A DNA stretch of 37,632 bases, taken from positions 1 through 37,632 of the forward strand of contig NZ_FMVJ01000020.1 in assembly GCF_900102135.1 (NCBI RefSeq). The letters are read 5' to 3'. Positions 17,803 to 25,752 of the stretch are shown one piece after another. Within the stretch, counting starts at the first letter, position 1; each line of letters begins with the position of its first letter. This DNA comes from Microvirga guangxiensis. GTDB lineage: Bacteria; Pseudomonadota; Alphaproteobacteria; Rhizobiales; Beijerinckiaceae. The notes beneath the pieces were generated by a model. It ran no database searches. It saw nothing but the letters and a program-made list of their open reading frames with translations, and was not told where the DNA came from. Position numbers and translations under genes: made by a program.

Positions 17803-18348
17803 ATGAGTGTTCATCGCCGCGTCCTCGTTCTGGGGGGAGCCCGCTCGGGCAAGAGCCGCATCGCCCAGGAATGGGCCGAGGCCGCAACGGCAGCGCGCGT
17901 TTTCATTGCAACCGCTCAGGCCTTCGATGAGGAAATGCGCGAACGCATCGCACATCATCGATCGGATCGCAGTTCGTCATGGCAGACGAAGGAGGCGCCG
18001 CTCGACCTTGCCAATGCGATCCGCGAGAGTTCAGGCTCTGGACAAGTGGTTCTGGTGGATTGTCTGACGCTGTGGCTGTCGAACGTGATGCTGGATGGGC
18101 GCAACGTGAATGTTGAGATCGATGCGCTTGTCGATGCTGTGAAGCTGGTGGAGGGGCCCGTGCTCCTCGTATCCAATGAGGTCGGTCATGGCATCGTGCC
18201 GGCCACGGCGCTTGGCCGCTCCTTCCGGGACGAGCAGGGCCGCCTGAACCAACGGATTGCGCAAGCCTGCGATGCAGTGGTCTTCGTTACAGCCGGATGC
18301 CCTATTCTTCTCAAGCCTGCCCCTCCCCTCAACCTGCAACTGGGTTGA
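17803..18348 (+). CDS. cobU: Adenosylcobinamide kinase / adenosylcobinamide-phosphate guanylyltransferase
   Basis: The 181-residue bifunctional enzyme phosphorylates adenosylcobinamide and then attaches GMP in the last steps of B12 nucleotide-loop assembly and cobinamide salvage. It is called CobP in aerobic B12 producers. The P-loop GGARSGKS is at 11-18. HHRSDRSSSW includes the family's H-x2-R-x4-W-type guanylylated region, and VDCLTLWLSN and SNEVGHGIVP follow. The frame is open upstream inside the kinase gene, but the ATG at 17803 gives the normal length. It ends 13 bases from the convergent btuF stop. No other cob genes are in the window. Confidence 0.93.
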   Translation: MSVHRRVLVLGGARSGKSRIAQEWAEAATAARVFIATAQAFDEEMRERIAHHRSDRSSSWQTKEAPLDLANAIRESSGSGQVVLVDCLTLWLSNVMLDGRNVNVEIDALVDAVKLVEGPVLLVSNEVGHGIVPATALGRSFRDEQGRLNQRIAQACDAVVFVTAGCPILLKPAPPLNLQLG

Positions 18349-18361
18349 GCCACCAGGCGTA

Positions 18362-19219
18362 TCAACGCACTTTTGCTTGGATCTCCGCCGCGAGCGCCTC
18401 AATGAGATCTGGCGTCGAAGGGCCGCCGCAGATCGCGAGCTTGCCGGGAACGATGAGACGCCGCGACAGAGGAACGGCGCTCATCAGTGCCGGATGGGAG
18501 AAAAGCGCCGTTCCATTATCGACCGCGTTCCCTGCCTCCTCGTCCACGAGGAGATAATCAGGCGGAGAGGTGACGATGGATTCAAGGCGCACTACACCAC
18601 CATAGGGCAGTCCTGAAGATCCGTGATGAAGCCTGAATCCCATATGGACCAGAAGCTCGTTCATGGGGGAATCCGTCGCGGAAACCCACCCACCGCGATC
18701 ATAGACGAGAATGCTTGGCTTGCCCGGGACGATATTCTCCGTGCGCTGAAGCGCAGTATCGATGCGTTTGATCAGATCCTCGCCGCGCTCGGCATGGCCG
18801 AGCGCTTTTGCCATGGTGCGGATCTGCTCCCGCCCTTCCTTGAGACTCGTCCAGGGCCCAAGCGTCAGGACCTTGAGCCCCTGCGCCTTCAGGAGAGCGG
18901 ACTGATAATGCTGGCCGAATGTTCCGGCCAGCACGAGATCGGGACCACTGAACAGGATCGTTTCGGCCCTCCCGTCATTGATGGGGATACCCTGGGATTG
19001 CTCGACCATGATCGAGATCGACGGATCCCGGATAAGATAGCTGAGCGAAGCGATCTGCTCTCGGTCGGCAAAGGCCAGCAGCATCTCGTCGGTGCAGAGG
19101 TTGAGGGACACCACGCGCTGTGGACGATGCTGGGCTTCCGCTGCGCCAATCCCAAGCACGAGAGCGATGCAGATTAGCCACATCCTTTTGGAAAACCGAC
19201 CGAGGCACAGTTGCCGCAT
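18362..19219 (-). CDS. btuF: BtuF-like periplasmic cobalamin-binding protein
   Basis: The 285-residue protein has a signal peptide (about residues 13-29, ending GIGAAEAQ) and a class III binding-protein fold typical of BtuF/FhuD transporters. The mature part opens RVVSLNLCTDEMLLAFADREQIASLS, the usual start of vitamin B12 binding proteins, and SGPDLVLAG marks the second strand. It lies beside cobU and the B12-riboswitch-controlled receptor, which supports a corrinoid ligand. No BtuC or BtuD gene is next to it, so its permease must be elsewhere. The ATG at 19219 is chosen because it gives a complete signal peptide. The symbol is based on family and context. Confidence 0.8.
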   Translation of the reverse strand: MRQLCLGRFSKRMWLICIALVLGIGAAEAQHRPQRVVSLNLCTDEMLLAFADREQIASLSYLIRDPSISIMVEQSQGIPINDGRAETILFSGPDLVLAGTFGQHYQSALLKAQGLKVLTLGPWTSLKEGREQIRTMAKALGHAERGEDLIKRIDTALQRTENIVPGKPSILVYDRGGWVSATDSPMNELLVHMGFRLHHGSSGLPYGGVVRLESIVTSPPDYLLVDEEAGNAVDNGTALFSHPALMSAVPLSRRLIVPGKLAICGGPSTPDLIEALAAEIQAKVR

Positions 19220-19245
19220 GAGAGACGAGCCCGTAAAGAGAGATA

Positions 19246-19445
19246 CGACGTTGGTGCCTCAAACCACTGAGGTGAAACGGGAACACGGTGCGGACCTTGG
19301 TCCTATTCCGTGGCTGCCCCCGCAACTGTAAGCGGCGAGCGGCAATCCTTCATGCCACTGAATCTTTGAGCCGCACAAGCTCAAGAGAATTTGGGAAGGC
19401 GGATTGCTCGCAACGACCCGCAAGCCAGGAGACCGGCCGGCGTTG
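19246..19445 (+). promoter_or_regulatory. Cobalamin (AdoCbl-type) riboswitch of btuB
   Basis: The conserved core is complete. GGTGCCTC is followed by GGTGAAACGGGAACACGGTG, CCGTGGCTGCCCCCGCAACTG and TAAGCGGCGAGC. GCCACTG and GGGAAGGCGG come next, and the B12 box reads AGCCAGGAGACCGGCC. The closing stem pairs CGACG (19246-19250) with CGTTG (19441-19445). It lies 47 bases before the btuB ATG on the same strand. Bound cobalamin should lower receptor expression, most likely by hiding the ribosome-binding site, because GGAGACC (19428-19434) is complementary to GGTCTCC (19485-19491) next to the start. Confidence 0.95.
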
Positions 19446-19491
19446 AAACGCAACCCGTATTGCTCGCCGGTGGGGTGGGCAGGAGGTCTCC

Positions 19492-21468
19492 ATGATCGCG
19501 CCTTCATGCCGCATCCTCGCGGCATCCGTATCTCTTTGCGCCCTCTCCTTCAGCGCCGCTTACGCCCAAACTGTCAATGACCCGGTACCCCTGCCCGACA
19601 TCGTGGTCACGGCCACGCGTTCGCCACTTGCACTCTCGCAGGCTGGAAGCGCCATCTCCGTGATCACGGCAGAGGAAATCGAAAAGGAATCCTTGAAGAG
19701 CCCTGCGGAAGTGCTGCGCCGCGTTCCTGGCGTGACCGTCGTCGAAACGGGTGGCGCCGGGACGACCACGACCGTGCGCATTCGCGGCGCCGAAGCCAGC
19801 CAGACACTTGTCCTCATCGACGGTATCCGGGTGAACGATCCCTCGACGGATTCAGGCGAATTTGACTTCTCCAATCTCGCAGCCATCGACATCGAGCGCA
19901 TCGAAGTTCTGCGCGGCCCGCAATCCGCCATCTACGGATCCGACGCCATGGGCGGCGTGATCAATATCATCACCCGTAAGGGCCAGGGCGCACCGCGCTT
20001 CAGTGTTGGCCTGGAGGGCGGCAGCTATGGCACCGTAGCCGGACGCGCGGCCGTTTCGGGCAGCAACGGTCCCATATCGTACGCCTTCTCGACCACAGGC
20101 TTCGATACCAGTGGTTTTTCCCGCTACGGCTATCGCATCGGCCGCATCGAGGATGCCCTCTCCTCCCCTCTCGAGAAGGACGGTGCGCAGCGTGTCGGCG
20201 CGGCAGGTCGGGTTTCCGTCGCGCTCTCCCCCGATGTCGAGTTCGAGGTCGGCGGCTATGCGAGCCGCACCAATGTGGCAATCGACAACGGCGTGTCCTC
20301 TTTCGAATTCCTCCCAGACGGTCCTTCCAAGACCCGGCAGCAATTGTACGAAGGCCATGCACGCCTTACGGCCAATACCTTCGACGGCATTCTCAAGAAT
20401 ACTTTTCTCGTTTCCGGCAGCCGCACGGACCGTGACTACAAGCTGATCGGTTCTTATTTCCTCCCCAGCCTCTACTGGGATGAGTATGGCTATCAGGGCG
20501 AGCGGCTGTCGGCAGAGTATCAGGGCGATTTGAAGCTCGGCGCGTTCGGCCTTCTCACTTTCGGCACGAAGATCGAACAGGAAAACCTGCTCTCCACGTC
20601 ACGCAACGTGCTGCCGTTCCCGACCGATGAGGTGGAGAACATCGACGCGTCGCAGCATACCCGCTCCGCCTATGCACTGCATCAGTTCAGCCCCATCGAG
20701 AACCTGCACCTATCGCTCAGCGGGCGGATCGATGACATCGAGGACGGCGATACATTCGGCACATGGCGCGCAACCGCGGCTTACGAAATCCCAAGCTCCG
20801 GCACGAAGCTACGTGCAAGCGTCGGCACCGGCGCGAAGGCGCCAACGCTGTACCAGAAATTCGATCCGTTTTCGGGCACAGCCGATCTTGAATCCGAGCG
20901 TTCCGTCGGCTTCGACGTGGGTATCGATCAGCGCCTTGCGGATGACCGCGTGCTTCTCTCGGCAACGTTCTTCGCCAACCGCTTCCGTAACCTGATTGCT
21001 TACGGCGTCGCGGAGACCTGCCGTCCGGAGCAGGTCTATGGATGCTTCATCAACGTGAACCGTGCTCGCACAAGTGGCGTCGAACTCTCGGCGGATGTCG
21101 ATGTCGTTCCTGCTTGGCTGCGGGTGAAGGCAACCTATACGTATCTTGAGGCCTTCGACACGGAATCCGACTTGCGCCTTGCGCGCCGCCCTGAGCATCA
21201 GGGCCGCCTTGGTTTCTCCATCACGCCGCTGACGGGACTGTCTATCGAACCGTCCGTGGTGTTCGTGGGCAGCCGCTTCTCCTCGCCGGGAGAGATCAAT
21301 GAATTGGCACCTTATGCACGTTTCGATATTTATGCCGATTACAAGGTCAACGAGACCTTCAGCATCTACGCCCGCGCCGAAAATCTGACCGATGCGCGTT
21401 ATCAGGAGGTCTACGATTACGGCACCGCTGGCCGTTCCTTCTATGCGGGCCTGAGAGCTACCTGGTAA
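19492..21468 (+). CDS. btuB: TonB-dependent outer-membrane cobalamin receptor
   Basis: The 658-residue receptor should import vitamin B12 or related corrinoids across the outer membrane using TonB energy. A signal peptide spans about 1-26 and ends AAYAQ. The TonB box is PDIVVTAT near 35-42. The plug domain follows (about 45-160) with RVPGVTVVETGG, RIRGAEASQTLVLIDGIRV and EVLRGPQSAIYGSDAMGGVINI. The rest is a beta-barrel ending RSFYAGLRATW with the terminal aromatic residue. AGGAGG lies just before the ATG. The assignment to cobalamin rests on the riboswitch and neighbours. Confidence 0.93.
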   Translation: MIAPSCRILAASVSLCALSFSAAYAQTVNDPVPLPDIVVTATRSPLALSQAGSAISVITAEEIEKESLKSPAEVLRRVPGVTVVETGGAGTTTTVRIRGAEASQTLVLIDGIRVNDPSTDSGEFDFSNLAAIDIERIEVLRGPQSAIYGSDAMGGVINIITRKGQGAPRFSVGLEGGSYGTVAGRAAVSGSNGPISYAFSTTGFDTSGFSRYGYRIGRIEDALSSPLEKDGAQRVGAAGRVSVALSPDVEFEVGGYASRTNVAIDNGVSSFEFLPDGPSKTRQQLYEGHARLTANTFDGILKNTFLVSGSRTDRDYKLIGSYFLPSLYWDEYGYQGERLSAEYQGDLKLGAFGLLTFGTKIEQENLLSTSRNVLPFPTDEVENIDASQHTRSAYALHQFSPIENLHLSLSGRIDDIEDGDTFGTWRATAAYEIPSSGTKLRASVGTGAKAPTLYQKFDPFSGTADLESERSVGFDVGIDQRLADDRVLLSATFFANRFRNLIAYGVAETCRPEQVYGCFINVNRARTSGVELSADVDVVPAWLRVKATYTYLEAFDTESDLRLARRPEHQGRLGFSITPLTGLSIEPSVVFVGSRFSSPGEINELAPYARFDIYADYKVNETFSIYARAENLTDARYQEVYDYGTAGRSFYAGLRATW

Positions 21469-21499
21469 TCGCCGTTAGCGTTTCTAGCCCCATCCAAGC

Positions 21500-21530
21500 G
21501 CCCGGCATTTCATGAAATGCCGGGCTTCTT
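21500..21530 (+). terminator. Terminator after btuB, perfect 26-bp palindrome
   Basis: Positions 21500-21525 are identical to their own reverse complement: GCCCGGCATTTCA joined to TGAAATGCCGGGC. It is followed by TTCTTTGC. It lies 31 bases after the btuB stop. A stem of about 11 bp with a small loop would form in RNA. No gene on the other strand ends here. Confidence 0.7.
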
Positions 21531-21831
21531 TGCATTTATGAACAATATTTCGCAGCATTAATGCAAGATTTACGTTACGAGATGAGCCTTTTCGAGGCCC
21601 ATGCATTCTCAGCAATACGTCTAATTTCCCTTGCGGCAAGTTGTCCAAGCCCACAACTCAAAACAATATTTGAGATCCTTGAGAAACAACGATTTATGCG
21701 ATCAGAACCCACCTTGAACATGGGTGACGCATTGCCGCAGGATGGAACCATTACCTAATTTAAGGTCAAGCTGACCTATTCTGGACATATCCACCTAGCA
21801 CATACTGGCCCTCGCTTAATCAAGAAGGACT
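21531..21831. other. Intergenic region upstream of the transglycosylase
   Basis: The stretch is more AT-rich than its surroundings. A 65-codon plus-strand frame (21561-21758) has no ribosome-binding site and no recognisable content. Near the downstream gene an inverted repeat AGGTCA-agc-TGACCT occupies 21763-21777, about 55 bases before the GTG at 21832, and is a candidate operator. I see no RNA gene. Confidence 0.4.
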
Positions 21832-22971
21832 GTGCAGCCGCTCGTGGCCAAGCAGTCGATCTGGGGGCTATACCGAATGCAGGTTGTTCTGACAGCGCTT
21901 CGTCGCGCATGCCAGTCATCGCTTCTTCGTCACAAGCACAATACTTGTGTGAGATTTCAGACGCGCAGTGTCGTGGAGGGCTTCTTGCCTTCCGGCAAGC
22001 GCAAGTCTCTCCTTAACGCTGCTGCGAGCATGGGATTACTGACCTGCATTGTCGCGGGCGCTCCGGCTGTCGCCGCGACCTCGCAGAAGCATGCCGCGCC
22101 TTCGTCCAACATGGCTCCGAAGCCCATGGCAAGTCAGAGCAGCACTGATCCTCTCGAAAACATTGCTCCCGTGACGGCTGCGGAAACGCCCACCTATGCA
22201 GAGTTGCTGGAACTCTTCATTACCTCCATGCCGCTCACGAACCCGCCCGCGGCGGAAGGCGACACCGATGACGACATCGATGTAACCCCGGTCGAGTACA
22301 TGGAATTTGAAGAGATGCGCGTACCGGTCTGGATCGTCGACACGATCCTGCGTGCATCGGAGGTTACAGGCGCCGATCCGGTTTACATGATGGCGCTTGC
22401 CGACAAGGAGTCGAGCTTCCTGCCCGGCAACAAGGCCGCGACTTCGTCTGCTGTCGGTCTCTTCCAATTCATCTCGAGCACGTGGCTTGAAGCCGTGCGC
22501 TCGTTCGGCCCCAAGCATGGGCTGATCATGGAAGCAGCATCCATCGAAAAGCAGGGCATCAAACTCTCGGTCGCTGATGAGAGAAAGCGCGAGTACATTC
22601 TCGGACTGCGTCGTAACCCGTTCATTTCCGCGCTCATGGCTGCGGAGATGATGCAGCGCGACAAGATGAAGATCGAGACGAGGCTCGGCCGCAAGCTCAG
22701 CCGCTCCGAGTTCTATCTCTCGCATTTCTTCGGCGTCGACAGCGCGAGCAGATTCATTGCGCTTGTGGACGATACGCCCAAGAAAAGCGCCAAGAGCGCG
22801 TTCCCGAGAGCCGCGAAATCGAACAAGTCTTTGTTTTACGCGACGGAAGGCAAGAAGTCTCGTCAGCTCAGCGTGTCCGAAGTCTACGATAAGATCGACA
22901 CGATGATCGACAAGCGATTGAACCGCTACGAGGACGTCTCTTCCCGCGTGACTGCCGACGCAGGGCTCTGA
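21832..22971 (+). CDS. Lytic transglycosylase, SLT domain
   Basis: The protein (up to 379 residues) should cleave peptidoglycan glycan strands in the periplasm. The SLT core is clear: ADPVYMMALADKESSF with catalytic E193, then SSAVGLFQFISSTWLEAV. An unusually long N-terminal part precedes a hydrophobic export segment at about 60-82 (LLNAAASMGLLTCIVAGAPAVAA), followed by a serine/proline-rich linker. The start is uncertain. The GTG at 21832 has AAGGA only two bases away, and an ATG at 21880 or later codons would give a more normal signal peptide. Its last 46 bases overlap the end of the convergent MFS gene. Confidence 0.82.
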   Translation: MQPLVAKQSIWGLYRMQVVLTALRRACQSSLLRHKHNTCVRFQTRSVVEGFLPSGKRKSLLNAAASMGLLTCIVAGAPAVAATSQKHAAPSSNMAPKPMASQSSTDPLENIAPVTAAETPTYAELLELFITSMPLTNPPAAEGDTDDDIDVTPVEYMEFEEMRVPVWIVDTILRASEVTGADPVYMMALADKESSFLPGNKAATSSAVGLFQFISSTWLEAVRSFGPKHGLIMEAASIEKQGIKLSVADERKREYILGLRRNPFISALMAAEMMQRDKMKIETRLGRKLSRSEFYLSHFFGVDSASRFIALVDDTPKKSAKSAFPRAAKSNKSLFYATEGKKSRQLSVSEVYDKIDTMIDKRLNRYEDVSSRVTADAGL

Positions 22972-24269
22972 TCGCCCAGGTCATGATCCTTCACCCGCTC
23001 GCTTGAGATCGTTTCCTCGCGGGCTATGACGGTGGGAGTGGCAGAGTTGGTCGAGGCCACCACGAACCCGCCTCCGGCAGGGGCACGCTGAACCTTGATA
23101 ATCCGCAGGACGATGAAGGCTGCGAGCCCCGCCGAGGCAATTGCCGAATAGATGAAAAGCCCCTGCGGCCCCAGCAGCTCCATTGCCGCCGCGCCGAACA
23201 ATGGTCCGATGGTGACGCCCGCTGCCCACGAGAAGAGAAGGGTGCCGACCGTCGAGACGATACGGCCGGGATCGACGATATCGCAGGCGTGAGCCACGCA
23301 CACCGAATAAATGCAGAGCGCGAGCCCGCCCCAGGCGGCGAAGCTCCAGAGGATCATGCCTTGGGCACCTTGAGCGCTCGCAAACAGGATGAACAGGGAC
23401 ACCAGGCTCGTTCCCGCTGCTAAAGCCGCGATGATATAGCGCCGATCCGCCCTGTCGGAGAGCCAACCCATAGGCCATTGCAGCACAAGGCTTCCAGCCT
23501 GCAATGCGAAGAGAAGCGCTGCCGCCCGTTCCTGGCTCAATCCGATGCTCACTCCGAATACAGGCGTGATGGCAATCACCGGGCCATTGACGAGCCCCAC
23601 CACGAAGGCGCCGACCACCGCCGAGGGAGCCAGCGCGAAGAGGCTTCGAACCTCGATCTTCACACCCAGAGGAGCCGGCGGCTCCTTCGTGGTGGTCGCG
23701 GCGATCGGCAGGAGTGACAGGGACATCACCGCACTGATGGCCATGAACAGCCCATCCGTTCTGATGTCGCCAAAGCCGATGCCCAGCGGCGAAAGCATCA
23801 GGGCGACCTTTGTGCAGATCATATAAATCGACAATATCCGGCCGCGATGGCTCGACGTAGCGCGTGCGCTGATCCAGCCATCGGTGACGGTGAAGATGCA
23901 GGCGAGCGTGACGCCCGTAAGGCCGCGAAGCAGAACCCAGGCGAGTGTCGAATGCGCCTGGGTCATGATGAGCACCAGAACTGCGACTATGGCCGCAAGG
24001 CTTGCAAATGCACGGATATAGCCGACATGGCGGATGAAAGTCGGGGCCATGAAGCAGCCTATCGAGAAGCCGAGCCCGTAGGCGGCAGCCACGAGGCCGA
24101 TAGCCGAGACGGAAAGCCCCTCGGCCTGCATCCTCAGCGGCATCAACGCCTGCAGCAGACCATTTGCCGCCTGAAGCAGGGTCGTGGCAGCGGTAATGGT
24201 CCAGATGAGAGCGAGAGAGGAATTCAAAGGGCCACGCAGGGAAGAGAGATCGGCGGATGCCGCGCTCAC
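22926..24269 (-). CDS. MFS transporter
   Basis: The 447-residue inner-membrane protein has about twelve hydrophobic helices in two halves. The loop between helices 2 and 3 reads APTFIRHVGYIRAF, the loop between 8 and 9 reads GWLSDRADRRYIIA, and a long central loop follows TTTKEPPAPLG. This is a major facilitator of the drug/sugar exporter-like type. The sequence does not tell the substrate. A hydrophilic C-terminal tail of about 45 residues ends the protein. The start is GTG at 24269 with no clear ribosome-binding site. It may be read with the small gene at 24360-24656, which lies 90 bases upstream on the same strand. Confidence 0.85.
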   Translation of the reverse strand: MSAASADLSSLRGPLNSSLALIWTITAATTLLQAANGLLQALMPLRMQAEGLSVSAIGLVAAAYGLGFSIGCFMAPTFIRHVGYIRAFASLAAIVAVLVLIMTQAHSTLAWVLLRGLTGVTLACIFTVTDGWISARATSSHRGRILSIYMICTKVALMLSPLGIGFGDIRTDGLFMAISAVMSLSLLPIAATTTKEPPAPLGVKIEVRSLFALAPSAVVGAFVVGLVNGPVIAITPVFGVSIGLSQERAAALLFALQAGSLVLQWPMGWLSDRADRRYIIAALAAGTSLVSLFILFASAQGAQGMILWSFAAWGGLALCIYSVCVAHACDIVDPGRIVSTVGTLLFSWAAGVTIGPLFGAAAMELLGPQGLFIYSAIASAGLAAFIVLRIIKVQRAPAGGGFVVASTNSATPTVIAREETISSERVKDHDLGDQSPASAVTREETSS

Positions 24270-24359
24270 GAAGTAGAGAGCAGGCGTCCCACCAGATCAA
24301 CCCCGATCGGCTCTCAAGGGCTGGTCTTCAAGAAGTTTCATGCAATCCATCAAATCGGC

Positions 24360-24656
24360 TTATTGCTGCGCTGCATCCTTCGGGAAGGAGGCGAAGATGT
24401 AAAAGCCGTTGAAGCGAACGCCTGTCATCGCGGCCTGCGCGTCAAAGCCGAGAGGGGTTTCGCTGCCGTCGAGACGGCCGCCGAACTGCCAATGGGGCCC
24501 AGCCACGAAGGACGGGACCGAACGCTCCTCCGGAACTGCACAGACGAGCCCGTCCTGCTGCGTATTCCGGAACAAATTGAAAGCGTACATCCCCTCCTCC
24601 ATCATCATCCATACCCATCTTTTCACATCGCGAATCGCAATGTGCAGGTAAACCAT
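24360..24656 (-). CDS. Conserved-looking 98-residue protein of unknown function
   Basis: I do not recognise this protein. It opens MVYLHIAIRDVKRWVWMMME and ends RFNGFYIFASFPKDAAQQ. It is mixed in charge and rich in aromatics, with no signal peptide or clear membrane helix, so it is probably a small cytoplasmic protein. Codon third positions are GC-rich, as in neighbouring genes, which favours a real gene. The frame stays open far upstream through rfbD in antisense, so the ATG at 24656 is chosen because it leaves the rfbD promoter region free. No ribosome-binding site is obvious. Confidence 0.5.
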   Translation of the reverse strand: MVYLHIAIRDVKRWVWMMMEEGMYAFNLFRNTQQDGLVCAVPEERSVPSFVAGPHWQFGGRLDGSETPLGFDAQAAMTGVRFNGFYIFASFPKDAAQQ

Positions 24657-24779
24657 GACAGGAGTGTGATATTGCAGCGCAACAATGGCAGAAACTGTTC
24701 GGCCCCTCGGTTGAAATTTCGTTGCTGTTAGCCTCAAGATCGCCCTGCCCTTCTTTTCAGCGGAATAAAGTGAGAGTTC

Positions 24780-25670
24780 ATGCGGATCATCGTAATTGGC
24801 AGGGATGGCCAGGTTGCCCGCTCTTTGGCGGAACGTGCCGCAGCGCACGGCGCAGAGGCTGTGTTGCTTGGAAGGCCCAAGCTGGACCTCGCCGATCCAT
24901 CCGGCATTGAGGATATCCTTTACGAGACCGGCGGCGACTTGATCGTGAATGCAGCGGCCTATACCGCGGTCGACCAAGCCGAGGCCGAACCGGAGCTGGC
25001 TGAAGCCATCAACGGTATCGGGGCTGGCGTCATCGCCGGCGTTGCAGCGGCGATGAGCGTGCCTCTGATCCATATCTCTACGGATTATGTATTCGATGGC
25101 ACCTTGGACCGCCCCTATCGTGAGGACGACCCGGTCAACCCTCTGGGAGTCTATGGGACCTCCAAGCTTCTCGGAGAAACAGCTGTCGCGGAAGCGACGG
25201 GGGATCATGCAATCCTCCGCACGGCTTGGATCTACAGCCCGTTCGGCAAGAACTTCGTGAAGACAATGCTGCGGCTGGCCCAAGATCGGGACGAGATCGG
25301 CGTCGTCGCCGACCAGTTCGGCTCACCAACAAGCGCCCTCGACCTTGCGGATGGCATCTACGCGGTGGCGAAAAATCTTCTGAGCAAGCCACAGGAAGGC
25401 ACATTGCGCGGGATCTTTCATATGGCCGGAGGAGGTTTCGCAAGCTGGGCCGAACTGGCCTCTGAAATCTTTGCCGTTTCGGCACGTTCAGGCGGCCCTA
25501 GCGCCAAGGTAAGGCCTCTTTCGACGGCGGATTACCCGACCCGCGCGAAGCGTCCGGCCAATTCCAGACTCGATTGCGGTAAGCTGGCGGCAATCCATGG
25601 TGTCGAGCTCCCGTCCTGGCAAAGCTCTCTGGATCGCTGCCTGGAGCAGATCACAGCCGAGCAACACTAA
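24780..25670 (+). CDS. rfbD: dTDP-4-dehydrorhamnose reductase
   Basis: The 296-residue short-chain dehydrogenase performs the last step of dTDP-L-rhamnose synthesis for surface polysaccharide. The nucleotide-binding start is IVIGRDGQVARSL (4-16). STDYVFDG (100-107) and the catalytic pair Y125 and K129 in VYGTSKLLGE follow. The C-terminal part has PLSTADYPTRAKRPANSRLDC, typical of RfbD. The other rhamnose genes rfbA, rfbB and rfbC are not here. The ATG follows GTGAGAG. metZ follows 82 bases later without a visible terminator. Confidence 0.93.
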   Translation: MRIIVIGRDGQVARSLAERAAAHGAEAVLLGRPKLDLADPSGIEDILYETGGDLIVNAAAYTAVDQAEAEPELAEAINGIGAGVIAGVAAAMSVPLIHISTDYVFDGTLDRPYREDDPVNPLGVYGTSKLLGETAVAEATGDHAILRTAWIYSPFGKNFVKTMLRLAQDRDEIGVVADQFGSPTSALDLADGIYAVAKNLLSKPQEGTLRGIFHMAGGGFASWAELASEIFAVSARSGGPSAKVRPLSTADYPTRAKRPANSRLDCGKLAAIHGVELPSWQSSLDRCLEQITAEQH

Positions 25671-25717
25671 GCGGAGCTTTAAGCAGGCGGGCAAAATGCT
25701 TTCTCTATACAAGACGC

Positions 25718-25737
25718 TTGTTCTTTATAAAGAACAA
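25718..25737. promoter_or_regulatory. Perfect 20-bp palindrome just upstream of metZ
   Basis: TTGTTCTTTATAAAGAACAA equals its own reverse complement and ends 15 bases before the metZ ATG. Its centre contains TATAAA, which could serve as a -10 element, but no good -35 lies 16-18 bases before it. The symmetry suggests an operator for a dimeric regulator of methionine synthesis, possibly overlapping the promoter. A SAM-II riboswitch, which precedes met genes in many relatives, is not visible. Confidence 0.55.
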
Positions 25738-25752
25738 CCGTAGTATCGTCCC

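Noticed and set aside
21561..21758. 65-codon plus-strand frame in the gap after btuB
   Set aside because: No ribosome-binding site, AT-rich codons unlike the genes around it, and no motif.
25671..25752. SAM-II riboswitch before metZ
   Set aside because: The conserved core could not be found. Only the palindrome is present.
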